DNA from: CAVVYV01 sp963752585
Lineage (GTDB): Bacteria; Actinomycetota; Thermoleophilia; Solirubrobacterales; 70-9
DNA length: 64,000 bases
Reading direction: 5' to 3'
Assembly (NCBI GenBank): GCA_963752585.1
Contig: CAVVYV010000007.1
Span: 310,001 to 374,000 of the forward strand
In this document: piece by piece, positions 16,467 to 24,555 of the stretch
Numbering within the stretch: position 1 is the stretch's first letter
Layout: each line of letters starts with the position of its first letter
Position numbers and translations under genes: made by a program
Notes under the pieces: generated by a model
What the model saw: the letters and a program-made list of their open reading frames with translations, nothing else
Databases searched by the model: none
Told to the model about the DNA's origin: nothing

Positions 16467-17785
16467 GCAGCGCGGCTGAGCAGCCGTTCCTGGCCCGAGA
16501 GGGTGGTCGAGGTGGCGGCGGCGATCTCGACCTCGACCAGCTCGCCCGGCTCGGCGGTGCCGTCGAAGTTGACGGCCTTGTTGTGGCGGGTGCGGCCTCG
16601 AAGGCGCGACGGGTCGGTGCGGCTAGGCCCCTCGACGAGCACCTCCATCGTCCGGCCGACGAAGCGCCCGCCGCGCTCGCGCGCCCGGCGCTGGACCAGC
16701 TCGACAAGCCGTCCCATCCGCTCGCGCTTCACCGGGTGCGGAAGCTGGTCGTCGAACTCCGCCGCCTCGGTCCCCCGCCGGGGCGAGAAGACGAAGGTGA
16801 ACGCGCCGTCGTAGCCGACCTCGTCCACCACCTCCAGCGTTTGCTCGAAGTCCGCCTCGCTCTCGCCGGGGAAGCCGACGATGATGTCGGTGGTGAGGGC
16901 GCAGTCGGGGACGTGCTCGCGGATCAGCGCCACCCGGTCCATGTAGCGCTCCCGGGTGTAGGTCCGGCGCATCCGCTTCAGCACCGGACTCGACCCCGAC
17001 TGGAGCGGGAGGTGGATGTGCTCGCAGAGCGACGGGAGCTCGGCGTGCGCCCTGATCACATCCTCGCGCATGTCCTTCGGGTGGGGGCTGGTGTAGCGGA
17101 GGCGCTCGATCCCGTCCACCGCATCCACCCGGGCGAGCAGCTCGGAGAAAGTGATTCGCTGCTCCTTTGACAGATCTCGGCCGTAGCTGTTCACGTTCTG
17201 GCCGAGCAGGGTGATCTCGCGAACCCCATCCGACGCCAGTCGCTCGGCCTCGGCGACGATCTCGGCCGGGTCGCGGCTCACCTCGCGGCCCCTGGTCGAT
17301 GGGACGATGCAGTAGGCGCAGACGCAGTTGCACCCCTGGGAGATCTGGAGCCAGCCCTGGAACTCGCGGGCGCGCTTCATCGGCAGGTGGCCCGAGACGT
17401 CCTCGAACTCGAAGTAGCCCTGGGCCGTGATCGAGTCCGAGGTGAGGAACTCGGCGAGCCGGTGGATCTGGCCGGGCCCGAAGGCGACGTCGACGAACGG
17501 GAACCTGCGGAAGACCTCGTCCTTGACTGACTGCGCCCAGCAGCCGCCGACCCCGACCACCCGCGCCGGGTCCTCGCCCTTCAACCGCTTCGCCTCCCCC
17601 AGGTGGGCGATGAAGCGGTTGTCGGCCGACTCCCGGATCGAGCAGGTGTTGAAGAGGATCAGATCGGCCTGATCGCGGCTCTCGACCTCGGCGTACCCGA
17701 GCGAGTCAAGCATCCCCTTCATCCGCTCGGAGTCGTGCTCGTTCATCTGGCAGCCGAACGTGGTGACGTGGTAGCGACGCTCCAT
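16463..17785 (-). CDS. miaB: tRNA-2-methylthio-N6-dimethylallyladenosine synthase
   Basis: 440 aa. UPF0004 domain with the three auxiliary-cluster cysteines (C12 in TFGCQMN, C48 in FNTCSIRE, C82 in GGCWAQ), radical-SAM C-x3-C-x2-C at 152, 156 and 159, and a C-terminal TRAM domain. It thiomethylates i6A37. ATG 17785 matches the family N-terminus; the longer reading from 17824 passes through the hairpin repeat and is rejected. A TACATT box on the far side of the repeat (17834-17839) could give an mRNA with a leader of about 40 nt made of the repeat. Confidence 0.95.
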   Translation of the reverse strand: MERRYHVTTFGCQMNEHDSERMKGMLDSLGYAEVESRDQADLILFNTCSIRESADNRFIAHLGEAKRLKGEDPARVVGVGGCWAQSVKDEVFRRFPFVDVAFGPGQIHRLAEFLTSDSITAQGYFEFEDVSGHLPMKRAREFQGWLQISQGCNCVCAYCIVPSTRGREVSRDPAEIVAEAERLASDGVREITLLGQNVNSYGRDLSKEQRITFSELLARVDAVDGIERLRYTSPHPKDMREDVIRAHAELPSLCEHIHLPLQSGSSPVLKRMRRTYTRERYMDRVALIREHVPDCALTTDIIVGFPGESEADFEQTLEVVDEVGYDGAFTFVFSPRRGTEAAEFDDQLPHPVKRERMGRLVELVQRRARERGGRFVGRTMEVLVEGPSRTDPSRLRGRTRHNKAVNFDGTAEPGELVEVEIAAATSTTLSGQERLLSRAA

Positions 17786-17791
17786 GACTAA

Positions 17792-17834
17792 ACGGGTTGC
17801 TCCTCGCCTTCGGCTGCGGAGCACCCTCGCATCA
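17792..17834. repeat. Dispersed hairpin repeat, copy A (5' of miaB)
   Basis: ACGGGTTGCTCC, a 14-nt variable loop, then GGAGCACCCTCGCATCA. The arms pair as GGG-U-UGCUCC with GGAGCACCC (9 bp, one bulged U). The same arms and the flanking TCGCATCA recur at 26158 with a different loop. On the minus strand it holds a 14-codon ORF (MRGCSAAEGEEQPV) ending 2 nt before the miaB ATG. Confidence 0.75.
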
Positions 17835-17870
17835 ATGTAGACCCCTCGCTAGCGGTGCGTCTCGACGCGC

Positions 17871-18482
17871 CTATTGGACCGTCAGATCGCCTTCCATTCC
17901 GCCCTCGCGATGGCCGGGGACGGTGCAGAAGAAGACGTACTCGCCGGGCGCCAGGTCGTCGACGGTGACCTCTTCCTCGCCGGCGGAGAAGACCGCGGTC
18001 TCGCCGAGGACGCTGCCGTCGGCCCCCTCGACCGCGAGGCTGTGCGGGACCGGCGACGGGTTCGAGTAGGCGATCGTCAGGCTCCCCGGCTGCGCCTCGA
18101 GGCCGTCGGGGTCGAAGACGAGGGCGCCGTCGGAGGGTGAGGTCACCTCCAAGCTGGTCGCGGCGGCAGGAGGCGCAGGCGGCGGCTGCTTCCCTCCACC
18201 GGCTGGCGGCTGGCCCGCCGGAGCGGGCGGCGGCGGCGCCTCCTCCTCGGCCGTCGCCTCCTCCTCGGCGAGCTCCTTCTCGCGATGCTCCTGCTCGTCC
18301 TGGGCGTTTACGACGGCGAGAGCGGTGGTCGCGATCACGACTGCGGCGAAAGCGGCGGTCCCGAGGACTAGCACCCCCCGATTGGGAGGGAACGAAGCCT
18401 TTCCGCGAATCCCAATCGCCGCGATCCCCAGGGCCAGAGCGACCAGGGCTCCGCCAACCCAGAAGAAGAGGCTGCCGTCCAT
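17871..18482 (-). CDS. Membrane-anchored cupredoxin (blue copper protein)
   Basis: 203 aa. Two N-terminal membrane helices (about 5-25 and 37-60), a charged then Pro/Ala-rich linker (65-108), and a C-terminal plastocyanin-like domain with ligands H147 (VPHSLAVEG), C186, H191 and M196 (FFCTVPGHREGGM). This is a type-1 copper site facing the outside, suited to electron transfer. No oxidase or reductase genes lie nearby, so the partner is unknown. A TAGCAT box lies 9 nt before the ATG. Confidence 0.87.
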   Translation of the reverse strand: MDGSLFFWVGGALVALALGIAAIGIRGKASFPPNRGVLVLGTAAFAAVVIATTALAVVNAQDEQEHREKELAEEEATAEEEAPPPPAPAGQPPAGGGKQPPPAPPAAATSLEVTSPSDGALVFDPDGLEAQPGSLTIAYSNPSPVPHSLAVEGADGSVLGETAVFSAGEEEVTVDDLAPGEYVFFCTVPGHREGGMEGDLTVQ

Positions 18483-18491
18483 CGGGCGCGG

Positions 18492-18497
18492 ATGCTA
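18492..18497 (-). promoter_or_regulatory. -10 box, near-leaderless promoter for the cupredoxin gene
   Basis: TAGCAT overlapping the recX stop codon, 9 nt before the ATG at 18482. Confidence 0.4.
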
Positions 18498-18962
18498 TCC
18501 GTTCCGCTCCAGCGCCCGAACTGCGTCGTAAGCGGCCTCCAAGGGAAACCCACGGCGGACCAGGAGACCCACAGCCCGTTGCCTGCCGCGCTCATCGGTG
18601 ACTTCGGCGCCGTTTCGGATCAACAGCTCCGCTGCCCTAGTCCCGATGTCCTCATCGGTTTCGGCCGACAGGGCTGCGTCAATCAGCTCCTGGCGGATCC
18701 CCTTCCGCGAAAGCGCCTCGCTGATTCGCTGGGGTCCCCAGTCGGCCAGCTCGCGCTTGTCCTCGGCGTAGCGCCGAGCAAAGCGCTCGTCGTCAATCCC
18801 CCCAGCCTCAGCCAGCCGCGCGAGCACGTCCCCTCTCTCGGCCTCCCCCACACCGCGGCCGGACAACCACGCATCGAGTTCGGCTTCGCTGCGCTCCTTG
18901 CGGCTCAGGGCTCGCAGAGCGAGCTCGTAGGCATCCTCCTGACGCTTGCCGCCCACCGCCAT
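18495..18962 (-). CDS. recX: RecA regulator RecX
   Basis: 155 aa. Three-helix RecX repeats: ALSRKERSEAELDAWLSGRG, GGIDDERFARRYAEDKRE, LSRKGIRQELIDAAL, and VGLLVRRGFPLEAAYDAVR. RecX binds the groove of the RecA filament and limits its activity. It lies 12 nt after recA, the usual recA-recX arrangement; no ribosome binding site is evident, so it probably relies on recA translation. Confidence 0.92.
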   Translation of the reverse strand: MAVGGKRQEDAYELALRALSRKERSEAELDAWLSGRGVGEAERGDVLARLAEAGGIDDERFARRYAEDKRELADWGPQRISEALSRKGIRQELIDAALSAETDEDIGTRAAELLIRNGAEVTDERGRQRAVGLLVRRGFPLEAAYDAVRALERNG

Positions 18963-18974
18963 CGCGGCGCCCGG

Positions 18975-20111
18975 CTATGCGGCCTTCTTCTGCGGCTTCA
19001 CCGCCTGCCGCTTCGGCGCCTCCTCGCCCTTCGGAGCGGCAGCCTCCGGCTTCGCCTCGGCTTGCTTTTCCTCGTCCTCGGCGCCCGACCCCAGCTTCTC
19101 GTAGATCTTCCGCTCGAGCTCGGCGCTGAGCTCCGGGTTCTGGCTCAGGTGCTCCTTGGTGTTGTTTCGGCCCTGCCCGAGCCGGGTCTCGCCGTAGGAG
19201 AAGAAGGAGCCCGACTTCTGGATCAGGTCGTGCTCGAGGGCCAGGTCGAGGATCGAGCCCTCCTTCGAGATCCCGGTGCCGTAGCCGATGTCGAACTCGG
19301 CCTGGCGGAAGGGCGAGGCGACCTTGTTCTTGACCACCTTCACCCGGACCCGGTTGCCGACCGCCTCGGTTCCCTCCTTCAGGGTCTCGATCCGGCGGAT
19401 GTCGAGCCGCTGGCTGGAATAGAACTTCAGCGCCCGGCCCCCGGGCTGGGTTTCGGGACTTCCGAACATGACCCCGATCTTCTCCCGGATCTGGTTGGTG
19501 AAGAGGCAGATCGTGTTCGCGCGGTTGAGGTTGCCGGCCAGTTTCCGCAGCGCCTGCGACATCAGCCGTGCCTGGAGGCCGACGTGGGTGTCCCCCATCT
19601 GGCCCTCGAGCTCGACTCGCGGGGTGAGCGCGGCGACCGAGTCGATCGCGACCACGTCTACCGCGCCCGAGCGCACCAGCACGTCGACGATCTCCAGCGC
19701 CTGCTCGCCGTAGTCGGGCTGGGAGACGAGAAGCTCCTCGGTGTTGACGCCGATCTTCCGGGCGTAGGTGGGGTCGAGGGCGTGCTCGGTGTCGATGAAG
19801 GCGCAGACGCCGCCGCGCGCCTGCGCCTCGGCGATGATGTGGTAGATCAGGGTCGTCTTGCCCGAGGACTCCGGGCCGAAGATCTCGACGATCCGCCCGC
19901 GTGGGACCCCGCCGACGCCGAGGGCGATGTCGAGCGAGAGGGAGCCGGTCGAGATCGTCTCGACCTCGATCGCGCTCCGGTCGCCGAGCCGCATCAGCGA
20001 GCCCTGGCCGAACTCCTTGTCGATCTGGGTCACCGCGGCCTGAAGCGCCTGGTCGCGGGCCTTCGCGTCCTTGTCGCCGGCCTCTCTCAGGTTGGGCTTT
20101 GCGTCTGCCAT
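18975..20111 (-). CDS. recA: Recombinase RecA
   Basis: 378 aa. Walker A GPESSGKTT (79-87), Walker B VDVVAIDSVAAL, DNA-binding loop L1 (GDTHVGLQARLMSQALRK) and L2 with NQIREKIGVMFG...GGRALKFY. Catalyses strand exchange and activates LexA cleavage. The C-terminal 45 residues are a Lys/Glu/Ala-rich tail, as in other actinobacterial RecA. It follows thpR by 7 nt and is followed by recX; cinA lies further upstream, as in many Gram-positive genomes. Confidence 0.98.
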   Translation of the reverse strand: MADAKPNLREAGDKDAKARDQALQAAVTQIDKEFGQGSLMRLGDRSAIEVETISTGSLSLDIALGVGGVPRGRIVEIFGPESSGKTTLIYHIIAEAQARGGVCAFIDTEHALDPTYARKIGVNTEELLVSQPDYGEQALEIVDVLVRSGAVDVVAIDSVAALTPRVELEGQMGDTHVGLQARLMSQALRKLAGNLNRANTICLFTNQIREKIGVMFGSPETQPGGRALKFYSSQRLDIRRIETLKEGTEAVGNRVRVKVVKNKVASPFRQAEFDIGYGTGISKEGSILDLALEHDLIQKSGSFFSYGETRLGQGRNNTKEHLSQNPELSAELERKIYEKLGSGAEDEEKQAEAKPEAAAPKGEEAPKRQAVKPQKKAA

Positions 20112-20118
20112 CTCTGGA

Positions 20119-20730
20119 TCACCTCTCTGTCGTGCTCTCGGCCGGCTTCAAGTCCTTTACCGCGATCGGGATGTACTCCGCCCCCTGCGGCCTCAGATGG
20201 GAGCGATAGAGCGTCAAACGTAGGGCCGAGAACGGACGGAACAGCTGTTCGGGAAGCGGTCCCGGCGCCTTCTCCACCAGGGCCGGCTTGCGGCCGCCAC
20301 GCTTCTCCGGCTTCACCCTGGCGACGGTCAGATGGGGCCAGAAGGGCCGCTTCTCGGGCTTGTAGAAGCGCTCCTCCACCAGCCGCCGCTCCACCTGGGA
20401 CTGGAGCTCTACCGCGCCCCCTGAGGGAGCGTCGAGCGCGAACAGCCGCGGGCGCTTGCCGCGCGGCACCCCGACCGGCTCGGGCTCGAGCCGGATCTCC
20501 GGCGCCGGGGCGTCGACGAGCGCAGCATCCGCGATCCGCTCGATCTCCTTCTCGGGGTGGTATCCGAGGAAGACCAGGGTCATGTGCAGCGATTCGGGCT
20601 TCACCGGGCGCAGCGCCGGGTCGCCGAGCTCGCGCCACTGCCAGGCGACGATTCCCTCTCGGACCTCGTCGGGGAGGTCGAGGGCGACGAAGAGCCGCGC
20701 CCGCGGGCTCTTGAGTCGCTCCTTGGCCAC
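20119..20730 (-). CDS. thpR: RNA 2',3'-cyclic phosphodiesterase
   Basis: 203 aa from GTG. Two-lobed 2H phosphoesterase: motifs HMTLVFLG (His49) and HLTVARVK (His133). It opens 2',3'-cyclic phosphate RNA ends and in vitro ligates tRNA halves. It is the first gene of a thpR-recA-recX unit. A TAGCGT box 6 nt before the GTG indicates leaderless initiation. Confidence 0.92.
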   Translation of the reverse strand: MAKERLKSPRARLFVALDLPDEVREGIVAWQWRELGDPALRPVKPESLHMTLVFLGYHPEKEIERIADAALVDAPAPEIRLEPEPVGVPRGKRPRLFALDAPSGGAVELQSQVERRLVEERFYKPEKRPFWPHLTVARVKPEKRGGRKPALVEKAPGPLPEQLFRPFSALRLTLYRSHLRPQGAEYIPIAVKDLKPAESTTER

Positions 20731-20736
20731 GATCCA

Positions 20737-20742
20737 ACGCTA
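20737..20742 (-). promoter_or_regulatory. -10 box of leaderless promoter for thpR-recA-recX
   Basis: TAGCGT on the minus strand, then 6 nt, then the GTG at 20730. I saw no obvious LexA box between it and the divergent MBL gene. Confidence 0.5.
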
Positions 20743-20826
20743 CCCACCACAGCTTGAGCCGGGGCCCCACGCTTCTCTCCCCCGACCCCCTGCCCAGATG
20801 AGAGGATGGGACCGCCTGACCACCTG

Positions 20827-21614
20827 ATGAGCGACCTCCGGATCACCCACATCGGCGGACCGACGGTCCTGATCGAGATCGGGGACTGGCGGCTGCTGAC
20901 CGATCCGACCTTCGACCCGGCGGGCGGGACGTACAACTTCGGCTGGGGGACCGGATCGGTCAAGGAAGCCGGTCCCGCGATCGCCGCCGCCGAGCTGGGT
21001 CCGATCGACGCGGTCCTCCTCAGCCACGACCACCACGACGACAACCTCGACGCGGCCGGGCGCGCGTTGCTTCCCTCGGCGGGAGTGGTGGTCACCACCG
21101 CCGCCGGTGCCAAGCGCCTAGGCGGGAGCGCGCGCGGGGTCAAGCCGTGGGAGACGACTCGGCTCGAGGTGCCCGGGCGGTCGCCGATCGAGGTCACCGC
21201 GACACCCTGCCGCCACGGCCCACCGCTGAGCCACCCGATCGTCGGGGACGTGATCGGCTTCGCCCTCCGCTGGGAAGGTCAGGGGCGGCGCTCTGGGTCT
21301 CGGGCGACACGGTGCTCTACGACGGTGTGCGCGAGGTCGCCGACCGGATCGAGGTCGACACGGCGCTCCTGCACCTAGGCGGCGTGCGGTTTCCGATCAC
21401 GGGGCCGCTCCACTACACGATGACCGCGCGGCAGGCCGTCGAGCTGTGTGAGCTGATTCGCCCGCGAACCGCGATCCCGATCCACTACGAGGGGTGGAAG
21501 CACTTCCGGGAGGGACGAGAGGCGATCGAACGCGAGCTCGCCGATGCGCCGGAAGAGATTCGCCAGCGCTTCCGCTGGTTGCCGATCGGCGTCGCCACCG
21601 AGCTCAGCGCCTAG
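20827..21614 (+). CDS. MBL-fold metal-dependent hydrolase (UlaG-like), frameshifted in this sequence
   Basis: N-terminal frame from 20827: THIGGPTVLIEIGDWRLLTD and the zinc motif LLSHDHHDDNLD, as in UlaG-like metallo-beta-lactamase-fold enzymes. One base appears lost near 21281-21290 (G-run AGGGGCGGCG); the reading then continues as LWVSGDTVLYDGV, ALLHLGG and IPIHYEGWKHF to TAG 21612-21614, which completes the fold. The homopolymer position favours a sequencing error. The start could also be ATG 20806. Substrate unknown. Confidence 0.75.
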
Positions 21615-21730
21615 AGCCCCGCTGACCACTCCCCCAGCAGCTAGAGCGCGAGCCGATCCCCTACCGCTTTGCATGGAAAGGAGCAGCTCTTCGACCATGC
21701 GATTGCTTCTCGCGCGAAGCCAAAGTGCGG

Positions 21731-22261
21731 TTACGTGAACCGCCAGCGAGTGGGCATGAAGTCGGCCGCCGCCGGCAGAGCGATCACCTTGCGCGGCACG
21801 ATCTGGTAGACGCGATACGGCGGTCCTCCTGAGGTCGGCGCGCCGTACTCCGAGTCGAGCTCGTCGCCGGCGATCGTCGTCGGCCACCCGTAGACTTGCT
21901 CGAACGCGGCCGACGCGCGCCCGAGTGTGTCCTCGTCGAGCACCCGGCTGGCGTTCCCTTCGACGATCAGATGCACTTTGTCGACCGCGGTGGTCAGGAC
22001 GCACCGCCCATCACCATCGAGGTTCCGGCTCTTCCGCGCGCTCGCCTTGGACGCAACGAAGACGACTGGCTCCGACCATGCGCCGAAAACCGGCATCACG
22101 TGAGGAGAACCGTCGGGCCGGAGCGTCGTAAGCCAGCGGAAGGAACCGGTGGTGAGTGGACGCACCGCGTCAGCCCAGTCCAGAACTTGTGATCCCGGCG
22201 TCACGCTCGCGCCCTTCCCCGTCGGCGTGATCGCCTCCGCTTTCGGCTCCTGTTTCGTCAT
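21731..22261 (-). CDS. Pyridoxamine 5'-phosphate oxidase-fold (FMN/F420 split-barrel) protein
   Basis: 176 aa. RWLTTLRPDGSPHVMPVFGAW, KSRNLDGDGRCVLTT and LIVEGNASRV are the split-barrel signature of PPOX-like proteins, which bind FMN, F420 or heme. True PdxH substrate residues are not evident, so an F420- or FMN-dependent reductase is likely. GAGGAG lies 6 nt before the ATG, so it uses a standard ribosome binding site. The 194 nt upstream show no gene. Confidence 0.85.
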   Translation of the reverse strand: MTKQEPKAEAITPTGKGASVTPGSQVLDWADAVRPLTTGSFRWLTTLRPDGSPHVMPVFGAWSEPVVFVASKASARKSRNLDGDGRCVLTTAVDKVHLIVEGNASRVLDEDTLGRASAAFEQVYGWPTTIAGDELDSEYGAPTSGGPPYRVYQIVPRKVIALPAAADFMPTRWRFT

Positions 22262-22455
22262 GACTGCCTCCTCGGATCATGTTCGACGCGCTGCTCGCGC
22301 ACAGGCGTCCCGCAGCCGTGCAACCGACATTCGCCACACTATCGAGCGCGCTTTCGCTATCGCGTGAATGCGGAAGTTCGGTGCGCCGGTGCGAGGACTA
22401 CCGAAGTAACCGCATTGGACGCCAAGCGGCGATCTTGAATGAGCCCACCTCGAAA

Positions 22456-23238
22456 CTAGCCGGGGGAGTCATTGGGAAGCGTTACCGCAACGGCCTCGTT
22501 GACCTCCCGGTACCCGGGGGCGCACACGATCGCCGACGAGCGGGTGGCCTGGATGGTCGCCTTCGGGCAGGTCAGGATCTCAGGGTTGCTCACGCCCGGC
22601 GGATTCAAACCCCAACTCTGGGCCCAGAGGAAGATCCTCCTCGTGCGGCAGTTGATCCCTGCTTTGCCGCCGCCATCCTGGGTCCGGATGCCCTGCTCTC
22701 GAAGATCGCGGGCGGTTCGTGTGACCTCGAAGGTAAATACTGCGATGGGGTCCTTCCCGTGCGGTCCGGTCGTGGGCCTCTGGGCGAACTTCCGGTAGGC
22801 CTCCCCGACCGCCATCTCCTGCAAGCGGACCCGCTCTCGCTCGGCGTGCCTTCGCCTCATGTAGTCAAGGAGCCCAGCGGGTCTCTTGGAGCCCCTCTCC
22901 GGCGTGCCCCTTGGTTCCGTCCCCCTCGGAACGTTCACGCCGTAGAAGCGGAACTCGGGCACGGAGGCAACGAAGCGCAGCACCCCTCGATCGCCGCGGT
23001 TGAAGGCGTCCAGGAACTGCATCACCGCAGTGGCCACCCTCCTTGGCTCGCACTCGGGCGGGAGGTAGTTGTCGTGAGGGTCATACGGGACATCGCCGTC
23101 CGCGGAGACGGCTGGTCGTTCCGCGGGCGTGTGCGATTCCTCGTCATCAGAATCGCGGAGCAGTAGGAGCAGGCCGAAGCCAGCGGCCACTGCTACCCCC
23201 AAGATCGCGATCCCTCTACTCACGCGTCGTCGACCCAC
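22456..23238 (-). CDS. Membrane-anchored extracytoplasmic protein of unknown function
   Basis: 260 aa from GTG. One N-terminal membrane helix (about 8-27, AILGVAVAAGFGLLLLLR), then an acidic linker and an extracytoplasmic domain with FLDAFNRGDRGVLRFVAS, which recalls NTF2/SnoaL-like folds. Several cysteines (PPECEP, INCRTRR, LTCPKA, IVCAPGY) could form disulfides. I do not recognise a family. It starts 6 nt after the cinA stop and is probably co-transcribed; a GTG at 23223 is an alternative start. Confidence 0.55.
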   Translation of the reverse strand: MGRRRVSRGIAILGVAVAAGFGLLLLLRDSDDEESHTPAERPAVSADGDVPYDPHDNYLPPECEPRRVATAVMQFLDAFNRGDRGVLRFVASVPEFRFYGVNVPRGTEPRGTPERGSKRPAGLLDYMRRRHAERERVRLQEMAVGEAYRKFAQRPTTGPHGKDPIAVFTFEVTRTARDLREQGIRTQDGGGKAGINCRTRRIFLWAQSWGLNPPGVSNPEILTCPKATIQATRSSAIVCAPGYREVNEAVAVTLPNDSPG

Positions 23239-23244
23239 TCCGTG

Positions 23245-24519
23245 TCAGCGCGGCGGCTCGCGGCCCTCGAGCAGGAAGCGGATCAGATGGAGGGCGACGG
23301 TCGCGGCGCGCGCCCTGATGTCGCCGCGATCTCCCGGCAGGACCAGGTCGCGCGGTAGCAGCTCCCCCTTCGCGCTCTTGACGCAGAAGCAGACGTAGCC
23401 GACCGGCTTCTCCTCGGTGCCGCCGTCGGGGCCGGCGATCCCGGTGACCGAGCACGCGACGTCGGCACCGAAGCGCTCGATCGCCCCGTCGGCCATCGCC
23501 TCGGCGACCTCGGGCGAGACGGCGCCCTGTCGCTCGATCAACTCCGGGTCGACGCCGAGCAGCTCCGACTTCGCCTCGTTCGAGTAGGCGACCACCCCGC
23601 CCCTGAACCACTCCGAGGCCCCCGGGCGCTCGGTCAGGCGCGCGGCCAGCAGCCCAGCGGTGCAGGACTCGGCAACCGCAAGGGTCCGCCCGGCCAGCAG
23701 CCGGGCCACCACCTCCTCGATCGCCTCCCCGCTCTCGCTGTAGGTGAAGCGGCCGAGCCGCTCGGCGAGGCCCGCCCGAAGCGCCTCGGCGGTCCCCTCG
23801 TCGCCCGGCCGGTGGCGGACATCGGTGACCAGCTCCCCGCCCCGGAGGCAGGTGGTGATCTCGAGCCGACTCAGGTCGGTCTCATCCTCGATCTCGCGCA
23901 GGCTCTTCGCCAGCTCCGACTCGGGGATCCCGAACATCCGGATCGACGTCGTCCGGAACGGCTCGGCCGCGTCGAGCACCGACCGCGCCGCCTCCGTCGC
24001 GACCGCCTTCGGCCACATCTCCTTCAGCTCCCGGGGCGGCCCCGGCAACACGATCACCACCTGGCCGTCGGCGGGGACCACGAGGCCCGGGGCGGTGCCG
24101 GCCGGGTCGATCGCGGTCGCCCCCTCGGGCACCATCGCCTGCTTTCGGTTCGCGTCCCGCACCGCCTCCGGATCGAAGCGCAGCCGGCGGGCGTAGCGGG
24201 CGATGATCCGCTCGATCGTCCTCTCCATCTCCTCGTCGAGGACCAGCTCGCGGCCGGCGAAGCGGCCAACGACCTCGGCGGTGAGATCGTCGGCGGTCGG
24301 CCCCAGCCCGCCGCTGGTGACGATCAGGTCAACGCCCTCATCGCGCATGTAGCGGAGGGCTCCCTCGAGGTCCTCGGAGCGGTCGCCGATCGTCAGGATC
24401 TGGGCCACCTCGACCCCGAGCCCGGCCAGCCGCTCGGATATCCAGGGGCCGTTGCGGTCGGTGATCGAGCCGTTCAGCACCTCCGTGCCGGTGACCAGGA
24501 TTCCTGCGCGGACGCTCAC
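23245..24519 (-). CDS. cinA: CinA-like protein (nicotinamide-nucleotide amidase and MoaB-like domains)
   Basis: 424 aa. N-terminal MoaB/CinA domain (GILVTGTEVLNGSITDRNG, TSGGLGPTADD) with ADP-ribose pyrophosphatase-type activity in characterised homologues, and a C-terminal PncC domain (AESCTAGLLAARLTERPGAS, SNEAKSELLGV, SVTGIAGPDGGTEEKPVG) that deamidates NMN. Roles: NAD salvage and detoxification; linked to competence in some species. Position between ftsK and recA is the common order. A GAGAAT box lies 8 nt before the GTG start. Confidence 0.94.
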   Translation of the reverse strand: MSVRAGILVTGTEVLNGSITDRNGPWISERLAGLGVEVAQILTIGDRSEDLEGALRYMRDEGVDLIVTSGGLGPTADDLTAEVVGRFAGRELVLDEEMERTIERIIARYARRLRFDPEAVRDANRKQAMVPEGATAIDPAGTAPGLVVPADGQVVIVLPGPPRELKEMWPKAVATEAARSVLDAAEPFRTTSIRMFGIPESELAKSLREIEDETDLSRLEITTCLRGGELVTDVRHRPGDEGTAEALRAGLAERLGRFTYSESGEAIEEVVARLLAGRTLAVAESCTAGLLAARLTERPGASEWFRGGVVAYSNEAKSELLGVDPELIERQGAVSPEVAEAMADGAIERFGADVACSVTGIAGPDGGTEEKPVGYVCFCVKSAKGELLPRDLVLPGDRGDIRARAATVALHLIRFLLEGREPPR

Positions 24520-24555
24520 GGGGCCACATTCTCGCGCCCCGAGGTCTTGGGCGCC

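Noticed and set aside
17788..17832. 14-codon ORF in repeat copy A ending 2 nt before miaB (leader peptide?)
   Set aside because: The nearby TACATT box would start transcription inside it, there is no ribosome binding site, and the similar peptide in copy B follows from the repeat itself.
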